Of a stretch of 64,000 nucleotides of DNA, positions 1 to 7,824 are shown piece by piece. The stretch comes from Pseudarthrobacter sp. SSS035. Lineage in GTDB: Bacteria; Actinomycetota; Actinomycetes; Actinomycetales; Micrococcaceae. Numbering within the stretch: the stretch's first letter is position 1; the number at the start of each line of letters is the position of its first letter. A program made the position numbers and the translations under genes. Where the stretch lies: positions 4,402,001 through 4,466,000 of the forward strand of contig NZ_CP096882.1 of assembly GCF_023273875.1 (NCBI RefSeq), written 5' to 3'. The notes under the pieces are model-generated. The model searched no databases and was not told the DNA's origin. It worked only from the letters and a program-made list of their open reading frames with translations.

Positions 1-2
1 TC

Positions 3-149
3 CTCCGGGTGAGCCTTAACCGCGCCATCGGCCGCACATTGCACAGGATCGACAACGCGGTGCTGAACCTGGCCCACTACCATGCCACCGAGGGCTGGCA
101 CCTCGAATACTTCAACGGCGAGCGCGTAGTGGCTGCAGCCCAGGGCTGA
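3..149 (+). CDS. C-terminal end of an unidentified protein (5' end outside window)
   Basis: An open frame enters from the left edge and ends in TGA, giving the last 48 residues of a protein. The tail has a run of Asn, Leu, His and Tyr residues followed by a Trp-His-Leu segment. This loosely resembles the C-terminus of actinobacterial histidine-phosphatase family proteins, but the piece is too short to assign. It is followed after 5 nt by the convergent end of the monooxygenase-like gene. Confidence 0.5.
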   Translation, partial: LRVSLNRAIGRTLHRIDNAVLNLAHYHATEGWHLEYFNGERVVAAAQG

Positions 150-154
150 TAAAC

Positions 155-439
155 CTAGGCGTCCGCCGTAACCTCGAACGTTTGGATGGTCCTGCGCTCC
201 AGCCGCGGAATGATCTGTGCAGCCCCGATCCGCTCGATGTGCTCATATTCGCGGTGGGCGGCAAAACCCGCGGCATCCGTGTAGCGCTCCAGGATGACGA
301 TCTGCGCGGGGTCCTCCACGCCTTGGAAGAACTCGTAGGAAATGTTGGCCTCCTCCGTACGCGTGGCTGCGGCCATCTCGCCCAGCAGGCCCAGGACCGT
401 TTCGGTCTCTTCGGGTCTCACCTGGTAGCGGACCACCAC
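155..439 (-). CDS. Putative quinol monooxygenase, ABM domain (YgiN-like)
   Basis: A 94-residue protein made of a single antibiotic-biosynthesis-monooxygenase (ABM) fold: a first strand with VVRYQV, a helix rich in Glu, then ISYEFFQ and IVILERYTD strands and an AAHREYEH segment. Such small cofactor-free dimeric proteins oxidise quinols or act as reactive-electrophile quinone scavengers; the substrate here is unknown. GTG at 437-439 is the only plausible start because upstream codons in frame offer no ATG. I see no strong ribosome-binding site. It is cytoplasmic, with no signal peptide, and is divergent from the DHFR-like gene. Confidence 0.8.
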   Translation of the reverse strand: MVVRYQVRPEETETVLGLLGEMAAATRTEEANISYEFFQGVEDPAQIVILERYTDAAGFAAHREYEHIERIGAAQIIPRLERRTIQTFEVTADA

Positions 440-615
440 CTGGAAGTACGTCTCTGAAACAACGGCATTCCTCGCTCTGGAGAGTATGGGGCTGGTCCAA
501 CTCTATGCTTTCCGTGCAGGCCGCTGAACCGCCACTGGAAGTGCGTCAGCCAGCGTATTCGGCGGGCTCAAAGGTGGTCTTGACCGTCGAATCAGGGCTG
601 GATAGCGTCAGGTTT

Positions 616-1155
616 ATGGGCACCGTTTTTGGCGGCATGGCGGTCAGCCTCGATGGCTACATCCGTTCAGAGAGCGGGGACCTGTCATGGCTGAACGATG
701 CCATGGCCAAGAATGAGGATTACGGATTCGAGGCAACTGAGCGCAGAACCGGAGCCTATGTCATGGGTGCCAATACGTACCGGGAAATGGCGGCAATGGG
801 CGGCCGGGGCTCCGCGATTCCCACTTATGTTGTCACCCACGACGAAACTCTGGCCGTGGGACGGAACACGCACCTGTACTCCGGCGATTTGGGCGAACTT
901 GTCGCCCGGATCAAGTCCGCCATCCCTGAGGAGAAGGACATTTGCGTGTTCGGCGGCGGTCAGCTCCTCACTGAATTCATCGAGTTGGGCCTGCTGGACG
1001 AACTGGGCGTCGCCGTCGTGCCGGTCATCCTCGGCGGCGGGGTGCTCTTCTTCGGCAGGATCAGCGAATGGAAAAAGCTTGCCCTCCGCGAGTGCCGCTC
1101 CTTTCCGTCCGGTATCGTCCTGCTGGACTACCAACTGACCGGCCCCACAGGCTAA
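616..1155 (+). CDS. Dihydrofolate reductase family protein (RibD C-terminal-like)
   Basis: This encodes a 179-residue NADPH-type reductase fold of the RibD_C/DHFR family. The N-terminus has the typical SLDGYI motif (around residue 10), followed by the GAYVMGANTYREM block, a central FGGGQLL nucleotide-binding turn and ELGVAVVPVILGGG near the end. Members act on pyrimidine or folate-like substrates, but many stand-alone copies have no known substrate. The frame is open from 505, but homologues begin immediately before the GTVFGGMAVSLDGYI block, so the ATG at 616 is preferred. A second member of the same family lies at 34760-35395. Confidence 0.8.
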   Translation: MGTVFGGMAVSLDGYIRSESGDLSWLNDAMAKNEDYGFEATERRTGAYVMGANTYREMAAMGGRGSAIPTYVVTHDETLAVGRNTHLYSGDLGELVARIKSAIPEEKDICVFGGGQLLTEFIELGLLDELGVAVVPVILGGGVLFFGRISEWKKLALRECRSFPSGIVLLDYQLTGPTG

Positions 1156-1278
1156 CGGGAACCGGCGCGGCCGGACGAACGGAAGCTGCCCTATTCAACC
1201 CAACCCCGGCCAGCTACACTCGGAGCCGAGAGTCCGTGACAGCATCCGGACATCTGGAGAGAAACGGAGGTGGTTTTG

Positions 1279-1359
1279 ATGACTGATACAGTCCCGCGCC
1301 CAGAGCGCCCCGCACGCATCAATCCAATCACCACCGTCTCCAGCATTCGCACGGCGTAA
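1279..1359 (+). CDS. Possible 26-residue small ORF upstream of rsgA
   Basis: An ATG at 1279 follows a good Shine-Dalgarno sequence (ACGGAGG at 1264-1270) and opens a 26-codon frame ending in TAA. The peptide is Pro- and Arg-rich (begins MTDTVPRPERP). I do not recognise it. It lies in the 288-nt gap between the DHFR-like gene and rsgA and could be a leader peptide or a small independent protein. The main support is the ribosome-binding site. The same gap holds a CTCGG-AG-CCGAG inverted repeat around 1219-1230. Confidence 0.35.
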   Translation: MTDTVPRPERPARINPITTVSSIRTA

Positions 1360-1443
1360 GCGCCCAACACACCAACGGACAGGCCTCATAGCCGCAGGGC
1401 TGCGCTGATTCCGGAGTCTGGAGACCTCACCCGAGGACTCACC

Positions 1444-2634
1444 TTGAACAATTCCTCAGGCACCAGCCTGGACAGCTACTCCCCCTCACCCTCCGACTCA
1501 ACCCCCGGGCCCGAAGGGCCCACAACGTACGGCTACTCCCCCGCCGTCGCCGATTATTTTGACGCCCACCAACCCCAACACCGGACCCGCCACCCAGCGA
1601 ACCAAAACAGCGAGCGCGGACGGGTGGTGCGCCTGGACCGCAACCTCGTGCTCACAGCCGTCGGCGGCGAACTTCTCCACCTGCCGTACCCGCTCGACGC
1701 CGGCGTTCCGGTCACCGGCGACTGGGTCTGGATCGGGCCCAACCGCGCGGGCGGCCGCCAGATCACCGGGATCCTCCCGCGCCGGTCTGAGCTCAGCCGG
1801 AAGCGCGCCTTTGAAGATTCCTCGGAGGCGCAGGTGCTGGCCGCGAACATGGAGGTGGTGGGCGTGGTGGTCCCGGTGGACCGGCCGCTCACGCACAACC
1901 GCCTCGAGCGCACGCTCGTTGCAGCCTGGGATTCCGGCGCGGTTCCGCTGGTGATCATCACCAAAGCCGACCTTGCGGACATAGCGGACGACGTCGTCGG
2001 GAAGGTCATCCTGCAGGCGGCGGGCGTGGACGTGGTCACCACGTCAGCCGAGAACGGCGACGGGATCGATGCGCTGCTGGAGCACCTGCCGCCGCACGGC
2101 ACGCTGGTCCTCCTCGGCCCGTCGGGCGCCGGCAAGTCCACGCTCATCAACGCGCTGGCGGGTCGCGAGGTCCAGCACACCGGTGAGGTCCGGTCCGGTG
2201 ACTTCAAAGGCAAGCACACCACCACGTCCCGGGAACTCGTGCCGCTGGCGAACGGCGCCGTTCTCATGGACACGCCGGGCGTCCGGGGATTCGGATTGTT
2301 CGACGCCGGCGAAGGCCTTGGTGAGATGTTCGGGGACGTGGAGGAACTGGCCAGCCGCTGCCGGTTCGCTGACTGCGCCCACCAGCAGGAGCCCGGCTGC
2401 GCCGTGCAGGCGGCTTTGGCGGACGGGACACTCGATGGGCGCCGCTGGCTCAGCTATGGAAAACTCCAGCGCGAACTCGCCGCCCTGGCCCGCCGCACCG
2501 ATGCCGCCGCCCGCCGGGCCTACCAGCGCGAGTGGCACCAGAAGGTGGTGGTGGCAGCGAAATCGCAGCGTTCCGCAGAGCGTGACAGTTCCGAGCGGCG
2601 GGAGGAGCAACGGTCCAAACGTAAGCGGCGCTGA
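1444..2634 (+). CDS. rsgA: Ribosome small subunit-dependent GTPase A
   Basis: RsgA is a circularly permuted GTPase that assists late 30S subunit maturation. An N-terminal OB-fold (about residues 55-115) is followed by the permuted G motifs: TKAD (G4, 173-176), then the P-loop GPSGAGKST (225-233), a TTTSREL switch region (259-265) and DTPG (G3, 276-279). The C-terminal zinc knuckle is visible as C306, C311, H313 and C319. The length of 396 residues is slightly long because of a low-complexity N-terminus and a basic C-terminal tail (SKRKRR). The start is TTG at 1444, placed by a CGAGGA ribosome-binding site 7 nt upstream; no ATG is available near it. Confidence 0.93.
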   Translation: MNNSSGTSLDSYSPSPSDSTPGPEGPTTYGYSPAVADYFDAHQPQHRTRHPANQNSERGRVVRLDRNLVLTAVGGELLHLPYPLDAGVPVTGDWVWIGPNRAGGRQITGILPRRSELSRKRAFEDSSEAQVLAANMEVVGVVVPVDRPLTHNRLERTLVAAWDSGAVPLVIITKADLADIADDVVGKVILQAAGVDVVTTSAENGDGIDALLEHLPPHGTLVLLGPSGAGKSTLINALAGREVQHTGEVRSGDFKGKHTTTSRELVPLANGAVLMDTPGVRGFGLFDAGEGLGEMFGDVEELASRCRFADCAHQQEPGCAVQAALADGTLDGRRWLSYGKLQRELAALARRTDAAARRAYQREWHQKVVVAAKSQRSAERDSSERREEQRSKRKRR

Positions 2635-2660
2635 GCCGGGCGTTCGCACTTACGGCTGAT

Positions 2661-2675
2661 CCACCGTTCCGGTGG
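2661..2675. terminator. Small hairpin between convergent rsgA and DUF4389 gene
   Basis: CCACCG-TTC-CGGTGG forms a 6-bp stem with a 3-nt loop in the 58-nt gap between two convergent genes. There is no T-tract, so a terminator role is only suggested by position. Confidence 0.3.
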
Positions 2676-2692
2676 TGGTCCCCGCTTAACGA

Positions 2693-4276
2693 TCAGGGTA
2701 GTGGACCCTCATCGCGCACTGTAGGATCCGACGGCGGCGGGGGTCCATCCGGCGGCGGGCCGGCCGGCGGGGCCGAGGCAGGCAGCCTGGCGCCTTCGCC
2801 GGTGCCTGGCTGCCACGCCTGGAGTTCTGATGGGCCCTGGTCCAGGCGGAAGGGCGGATATTCATCGCGCATCAAGGCTGCGTAGGTGATGACGCGGTAG
2901 ATCCAGCGGTTGAAGCCCATGAGAAGGTCGAACAGCGGGCGTTGGTAGCGGCCGCTGAACAGCAGTATTACCGCCGCAACAAGGACCAAGAAGCCGAACA
3001 GCGAAAATCCCGTCCCGGTCTCGTACCTGATCCCTGGGGTCTGGGGGTCGGTCCAACGGACGGTGCTGGTGCCGGTCAGCGCAGCAATGATCACGAAGTG
3101 CGGTAGGGCAAGGAGCCACCACTTGACCAGCACAAGCCCACGGGACAGCCGTTCCGGGTAATCCACGTCGAAATCAGCAGGGTAGTCCGTCCTGGCAAGG
3201 GTGAAGGGCGGATACCTGTCCGTGCCAAGCGCCCCGTAGGTGTAGAAGGCCACCCGCCAGCCCCAACGCAGCACTCCCACGTTGAAGTTGAACAGGGAAT
3301 GTGGATAGTGGCCCGTAAAAAGGATGGCGAACCCGGCAATGATGGTGACCACCACGAACGCGAACCACAGGAAGAACAGCACAAAAAAGTGCGGGATGGC
3401 CAGGAACCACTTCGCCAGCCACATCCATCTGGAGAGCACCGGGTCGAGTTCACCGCGAAGTCGCGCCGGGTACGGCGGCAGCCCGGCGGCAGGCTGGACG
3501 CTTGGGGACTGGACGTTTGGAGCCTGGCCGGCGGGGCCCTGGTAGGCGGACGGCGTTGCGGCGCCGGGAGACGCGGCCGGCACCGCAGCGGTGGGTGACG
3601 GTGTGTGCCTGCCCAGCCCCTGGGCGCCAAAGATCAGTAGTGGCACGCCGAGAACCAGCAGGATGACGCCCGCCGTGAGCAGGCCGGCGGCAATCGGGCC
3701 GAACAGCTCGGACCGGAAACCCGCCTGCAGATCCGCCGACACTCCGGCGCTGGCATCGGCGTTCATAACCACCACAGACCAGTCCCCGGCCTCGATTTTC
3801 CAGTCCAGGGTCCGTTGGCCGCTGCCCGCTGTGGACGCCGCCCAGAAGTCCTGGTCGGCGGGGGCCGGCAGTTGGGTTGTGCCCTGCACCTCGCGGTACT
3901 CGGCGCTGAACGGCCGGAACTCCACATCCCGCAATTCGGAGTAGTTGGATCCGGCGACGTAGCGGTCAACGTCCGCCCGGGGCGCTATGCCGACAAAAAT
4001 GTCTTTGCCTGTATTGGCAGACTCAGCCCCTATCCGGAAGCTGCCCACGTCGAAGGGCAGGGGTCCGGGGTAGGAGTCCCCTCGCATGCTGTCCGCCCTG
4101 GCGGAAACGATGGCTGTGGAATCGACGGCAAAGCGTTCCCTCGGAGAGGTGAGGTAGCCGCCGTCGTTCTGGAGCGAGTTGACCCACGAAGCGCCAATTC
4201 CCCCGACGAGCAGCCCACCGCCCAGCATCGATAGCAAAATGCCGAGAATGAGCATTGTGATGGAACGAGCACGCAT
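2693..4276 (-). CDS. DUF4389 domain membrane protein
   Basis: A 527-residue membrane protein. A first transmembrane segment (about residues 7-29) is followed by an extracytoplasmic region, a second segment near residue 200, and a Pro/Ala/Gln-rich linker. Two consecutive DUF4389 repeats follow, each with the pattern YPxRLxRxLVxxKWxLxIPHF (around 275-370 and 370-470) and each ending in a GRYxxxLFxFxxGxxRW-type block. The C-terminal tail is Pro-rich. The function of DUF4389 is not known. The gene is monocistronic as far as can be seen, convergent to rsgA, and starts with ATG at 4276 just after an AGGGAGGA ribosome-binding site. Confidence 0.85.
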   Translation of the reverse strand: MRARSITMLILGILLSMLGGGLLVGGIGASWVNSLQNDGGYLTSPRERFAVDSTAIVSARADSMRGDSYPGPLPFDVGSFRIGAESANTGKDIFVGIAPRADVDRYVAGSNYSELRDVEFRPFSAEYREVQGTTQLPAPADQDFWAASTAGSGQRTLDWKIEAGDWSVVVMNADASAGVSADLQAGFRSELFGPIAAGLLTAGVILLVLGVPLLIFGAQGLGRHTPSPTAAVPAASPGAATPSAYQGPAGQAPNVQSPSVQPAAGLPPYPARLRGELDPVLSRWMWLAKWFLAIPHFFVLFFLWFAFVVVTIIAGFAILFTGHYPHSLFNFNVGVLRWGWRVAFYTYGALGTDRYPPFTLARTDYPADFDVDYPERLSRGLVLVKWWLLALPHFVIIAALTGTSTVRWTDPQTPGIRYETGTGFSLFGFLVLVAAVILLFSGRYQRPLFDLLMGFNRWIYRVITYAALMRDEYPPFRLDQGPSELQAWQPGTGEGARLPASAPPAGPPPDGPPPPSDPTVRDEGPLP

Positions 4277-4436
4277 GGGAGTCCTCCCTCGTCGTCGTTT
4301 TCCGGTTATTTCGGCGCCAGCCCGCCCCGCCGCAGTCCCGCCAGAGTCCGGCCTGAGAGCACCGCTGTTGCCGGGATTCCAAAAACAGCGCCTACTGGAA
4401 CATGGGCAGCCCCGTGTGGCCTAGCGGGCTCGTTTT

Positions 4437-4460
4437 CTGAAAACCGCCTTCCGATGGAAG
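4437..4460 (-). terminator. Candidate terminator of the AtoE-type transporter gene
   Basis: On the minus strand CCTTCC-ATC-GGAAGG (6-bp stem, 4446-4460) is followed by CGGTTTTC, a short T-rich run. It lies about 110 nt downstream of the transporter stop. The rest of the 290-nt gap 4277-4566 shows nothing else I can support. Confidence 0.35.
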
Positions 4461-4566
4461 GGCATCCACGCGGGCCGGTGGACCGGGCTGCTGCCGGTGA
4501 AAACAGACTACGCCTGCAGGCGACGGCCATCTAGGTTCCACAGCCTGATTGGGGGTTATGGCCCCG

Positions 4567-6012
4567 CTATTGCCCTGCGGGCATCACCGGCGGCACGAAC
4601 TGGAATGTCATCCCGAGCAGCCAGACCAGCAGCAGGACCACCGGCAGGTGGAACAGGAACTGCAGGAAGGTGAAGCCCACGAGGTCCCGTGCCCGGAGCC
4701 GCAGCACCGCGAGCAGCGGAAGCATAAAGAACGGGTTGATCAGGTTGGGCAGGGCCTCGGCGATGTTGTAGATCTGCACGGTCCAGCCGAGGTTCATCTG
4801 CACATCGGTCGCGGACTGCATCACATAGGGCGCCTCCACAAGCCACTTACCGCCGCCGGACGGGACCAGCAGGCCCAGCACGGCGGTGTAAAGCGCAATG
4901 ACCACAGCGAACGCGCCGCCACCGCCGATGTCCGAGAAGAACTCTGCCAGATGCGCGGAAATGGTCATCCCGCCGTGGCCGGTGGCTTTGGTCAGGATCG
5001 CCGCCATGGCCGCGTACAGCGGGAACTGGACCAGGATCCCGGCGGTTGCCGGAACAGCCTTGGTAACGGCCTGCAGGAATTTCCGTGGTGTCCCGTGCAG
5101 CACCAGGCCCAGGATCAAGAAGACCAGCAGGTAGCCGTTGAGGCTGCTGACCACGGTCAGGAACGGCTTCGTCAGGAACTGGGAGACCAACCAGCCCAGG
5201 GTCAGGATGCCCGCAAGGATCGGCAGGATCATGCTGTATTCGAGCCACTCGCCCGGGCGTGAACGGGGCGCCGATTCGCTGGGTTCGTCGTCGAGGTCGA
5301 CGCCGAGATCCTCAGCTGTGCGGATCGCGCCGCCCTGGGGCGCGGAGAAATGTGCGATCACAGTGGTGAGGGCCATCAGGATGGCCAGGGTGAGCAGTGA
5401 CTGCCAGGTGAAAATCGTGGTCCCGAAGTCCAGGATGCCGGTGATTTTCAGCAGGGCAGGCGGCAGCGAGGCAGCGGTGGCCTGCAGTTGGGCCGCGGAC
5501 GAGGACAGCCCCAGCGCCCAGACAGCTCCGAGGCCCATAAACGCCGCCGCGCCCAGCGCACGGTAATCCACCGTGAGGTCCTTGCGCCGCGCAATGGCCC
5601 GGGCCAACAGGCCACCGAAGATGAGGCTCAGACCCCAGTTCAGGAAGGACACGGACATCGACATCAACGCCACGAAACTGACCGCCGTGCGTGCCGTGGC
5701 AGGAATCAGCGCCAGCCGGTTGATGAGCTTCGCCACCGGCGGCGACGTGGCCACCACGTAACCGGTCAGGACCACCATGGCCATCTGCAGCGTGAACGCC
5801 GTCAGATCCCAGAAGCCGTTGCCGAAAGAGTCGGCGATCGCCTGCGGTGAAGCACCGATCGCCAAGGCGGCGGCGGCGATGATGACCACACCGGCCAGGG
5901 CAAAGATGTAGGCATCCGGGAACCATTTCTCGGTCCAGGCCGCCATCCGTTGGGCTACTCTGGCGAGCCCGCGTTCTTCGGTTCCGGTCTTGGTCAGGAC
6001 TGTGTCAGCCAC
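4567..6012 (-). CDS. Short-chain fatty acid transporter, AtoE family
   Basis: A 481-residue polytopic membrane protein of the AtoE/short-chain fatty acid transporter family, which imports acetoacetate, butyrate and similar acids. The characteristic blocks are visible: FPDAYIFAL near residue 35, SFLNWGLSLIFGGLLAR near 120-140, VPSGGGKWLVEAP near 390 and ALPNLINPFFMLPLL near 430. Roughly twelve hydrophobic segments span the protein. No atoDAB genes are adjacent, so the cargo is inferred from family only. The start is ATG at 6012. The gene stands alone, downstream of a decayed TPR gene on the same strand. Confidence 0.88.
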   Translation of the reverse strand: MADTVLTKTGTEERGLARVAQRMAAWTEKWFPDAYIFALAGVVIIAAAALAIGASPQAIADSFGNGFWDLTAFTLQMAMVVLTGYVVATSPPVAKLINRLALIPATARTAVSFVALMSMSVSFLNWGLSLIFGGLLARAIARRKDLTVDYRALGAAAFMGLGAVWALGLSSSAAQLQATAASLPPALLKITGILDFGTTIFTWQSLLTLAILMALTTVIAHFSAPQGGAIRTAEDLGVDLDDEPSESAPRSRPGEWLEYSMILPILAGILTLGWLVSQFLTKPFLTVVSSLNGYLLVFLILGLVLHGTPRKFLQAVTKAVPATAGILVQFPLYAAMAAILTKATGHGGMTISAHLAEFFSDIGGGGAFAVVIALYTAVLGLLVPSGGGKWLVEAPYVMQSATDVQMNLGWTVQIYNIAEALPNLINPFFMLPLLAVLRLRARDLVGFTFLQFLFHLPVVLLLVWLLGMTFQFVPPVMPAGQ

Positions 6013-6084
6013 AGTGGACTACCTCTCCATTGAGTGCAATTACGTACCCGAGGGAGTCTAGTTCCGTTCCTTTGGGAACCCCGG

Positions 6085-6438
6085 TTAGCTGACCGCGCGG
6101 ATCCTGACGGCGATGAACTGGCGGCCCGGAAGCTCCACGCGGAACCGCCCCGTCACCGTGCCGGGCAGGGTATCAATGGTCATGTTCCAGGTGTCGATGA
6201 TGTCCAGCATCTTTCTGAGTGAAGAGTTCCACCGCCCGTTTGTTGCGCTCCAGCTTTCCGGCCAGTTGCCAACGGCCTTGGACAGCAGACCGGCTTGAAA
6301 CCAGCTGTAATCGGACTTCGGTGTCAGCTCCAGCAGCTCGGAGGCCAGCGCTGCCGCTAGGCCGGCGTCTCTGGCCTCATCCGCAGCCTCCCATGCTGAC
6401 CACACGACGTGAGGTGACCGCTTCTTCCTAAATCCCAT
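6085..6438 (-). pseudogene. Tetratricopeptide-repeat protein gene with frameshift
   Basis: The frame starting at ATG 6438 (MGFRKKRSPH) encodes an acidic helical region and a TPR-like block ending SWFQAGLLSKAVGNWPES. Homologous TPR proteins would continue with ERNKRAVELFTQKDA. That exact continuation exists here in another frame, starting near 6255, and stops shortly after at a TGA. The frame that stays open gives unrelated residues from GRWNSS onward. The simplest reading is loss of one base in AGC-TGGAG around 6250-6256, plus further decay downstream. The frame is also open upstream to an ATG at 6513. No function can be expected from the broken copy. Confidence 0.6.
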
Positions 6439-6558
6439 CCAGGTTCGTTCCACCATTCGAACAATATGCAGCTCGCCCAGCCATGCCGGGACGCCACGCG
6501 CAGCACGAATCAACGCGGCCGGGGTATCAGGACATCCCCTTCGCCGAGATCCGCTCCC

Positions 6559-7824
6559 CTAGTCCTCCAGAACCCCGTTGCAAAGACGATTGACCACTTC
6601 GGTCAGCATGGCGAGACCGGCCACGATATCCTCGTCGGTGGTGTATTCGTGTTCGTTATGGGAGATTCCGTCCACGCTCGGGACGAACAGCATGACGGTG
6701 GGGACCAGGTCCTTCATGTTGATCGAATCGTGCCCGGCGAGGGTCATAACCTGCTTGCTGGACAGTCCCAGGTCCGCGGCCACCTTCGCTGCGAGCTCCA
6801 CGCCTTCGGTCTGGTACGGGGTGACCGGCCACGAGTGTGAGTGGTTCCGCTCCACGCTGATGTTGGCGGCGCGTTCAATCGCCGGGATGCGTTCGTGAAG
6901 CAGCGCATCGGCTTCGGCCAGGACGGACTCGTCCGCGCTGCGCAGGTCCAGCAGGAGGTTGACCCGGGACGGGACCACCACCGGAGAGTTGGGGTACACG
7001 GTCAGCTCACCCACGGAGGTGTGCAGCACGCCGGGGAACTTGTCGGCCAATTCGCGGGCTGCCACCACGAGCATGGCGGCGCCCAGGAGGGCGTCCTTCC
7101 GGTCCGCGATCACGGTGGAACCCGTGTGGGCCTGCTCGCCGTGGACCACAAACTCGTACTTGTTGGCCGCCCAGCTGGACTGCACCAGGCCGATGATGAT
7201 GCCATCGCGTTCCATGCTGCGGCCCTGCTCGATGTGGATTTCGGCACAGTATGCGGCCGTGGGGCCGTCGTAGTCCCCCCGGCAGCCAACCCCGTCCAGC
7301 GCCTCGCGGACACTGATCCCCTGGGTGTCCGTGGTGTTGAGGGCGGTTTCAAGGGCGAGCTTCCCGGTGTAGACGGAGGAGCCCATCATGGACGGCTTGA
7401 AGCGGGAACCTTCCTCGTTGAACCAGTTCACCACGGCGATGTTGAACTTCGGCTTCCCGGAATCGGCGCCGCCGGCGGCCCATTTCTCCACCAGCCGGAA
7501 CGCTGCGTGCGCAGCCGCCAGGACACCGAAAGCACCGTCGTAGCGGCCCGCCGTCGGCTGTGAATCCATGTGCGAGCCAACTACTACAAACGGCGCTCCC
7601 GGGACGGCCTCGAAGAGGCCCCACTGGTTGCCGGCGCGGTCAAACTTCACGGTGAATCCGCGGGCCTCCAGCAGGCCCGTCAGCCAGCGGCGCTGCTCGC
7701 CGTCCGCGGCGGTGGCCGCCTGGCGGTCCACACCGCCGTTTTCCGTGGCGCCGAACTGGCTCATAACGCGGAAGTCTTCAACGAAGGCGGCGTCGGGGGC
7801 GGTGAAGGTGGGTGCTGTTGTCAT
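6559..7824 (-). CDS. M20 family amidase: hydantoinase/N-carbamoyl-L-amino-acid hydrolase type
   Basis: A 421-residue zinc-dependent hydrolase of the M20 allantoate amidohydrolase/N-carbamoyl-amino-acid hydrolase group. Metal-ligand motifs are present in order: GSHMDSQPTAGRYDGAFG (His and Asp, about residues 83-100), NWFNEEGSRF (Glu pair, about 129-138), EIHIEQG (His, about 192) and GHDSINM near the C-terminus. Such enzymes split ureido or amide bonds in small cytoplasmic substrates. It is the last gene of a five-gene operon and overlaps the amidohydrolase gene upstream by 4 nt (ATGA). The substrate is unknown; an amide or carbamoyl intermediate of the pathway is inferred. Confidence 0.88.
   Translation of the reverse strand: MTTAPTFTAPDAAFVEDFRVMSQFGATENGGVDRQAATAADGEQRRWLTGLLEARGFTVKFDRAGNQWGLFEAVPGAPFVVVGSHMDSQPTAGRYDGAFGVLAAAHAAFRLVEKWAAGGADSGKPKFNIAVVNWFNEEGSRFKPSMMGSSVYTGKLALETALNTTDTQGISVREALDGVGCRGDYDGPTAAYCAEIHIEQGRSMERDGIIIGLVQSSWAANKYEFVVHGEQAHTGSTVIADRKDALLGAAMLVVAARELADKFPGVLHTSVGELTVYPNSPVVVPSRVNLLLDLRSADESVLAEADALLHERIPAIERAANISVERNHSHSWPVTPYQTEGVELAAKVAADLGLSSKQVMTLAGHDSINMKDLVPTVMLFVPSVDGISHNEHEYTTDEDIVAGLAMLTEVVNRLCNGVLED

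Noticed and set aside
4277..4566. Possible riboswitch in the gap upstream of the DUF4389 gene
   Set aside because: Several short palindromes exist, but no conserved riboswitch core (glycine, SAM, TPP or cobalamin) could be matched by eye.
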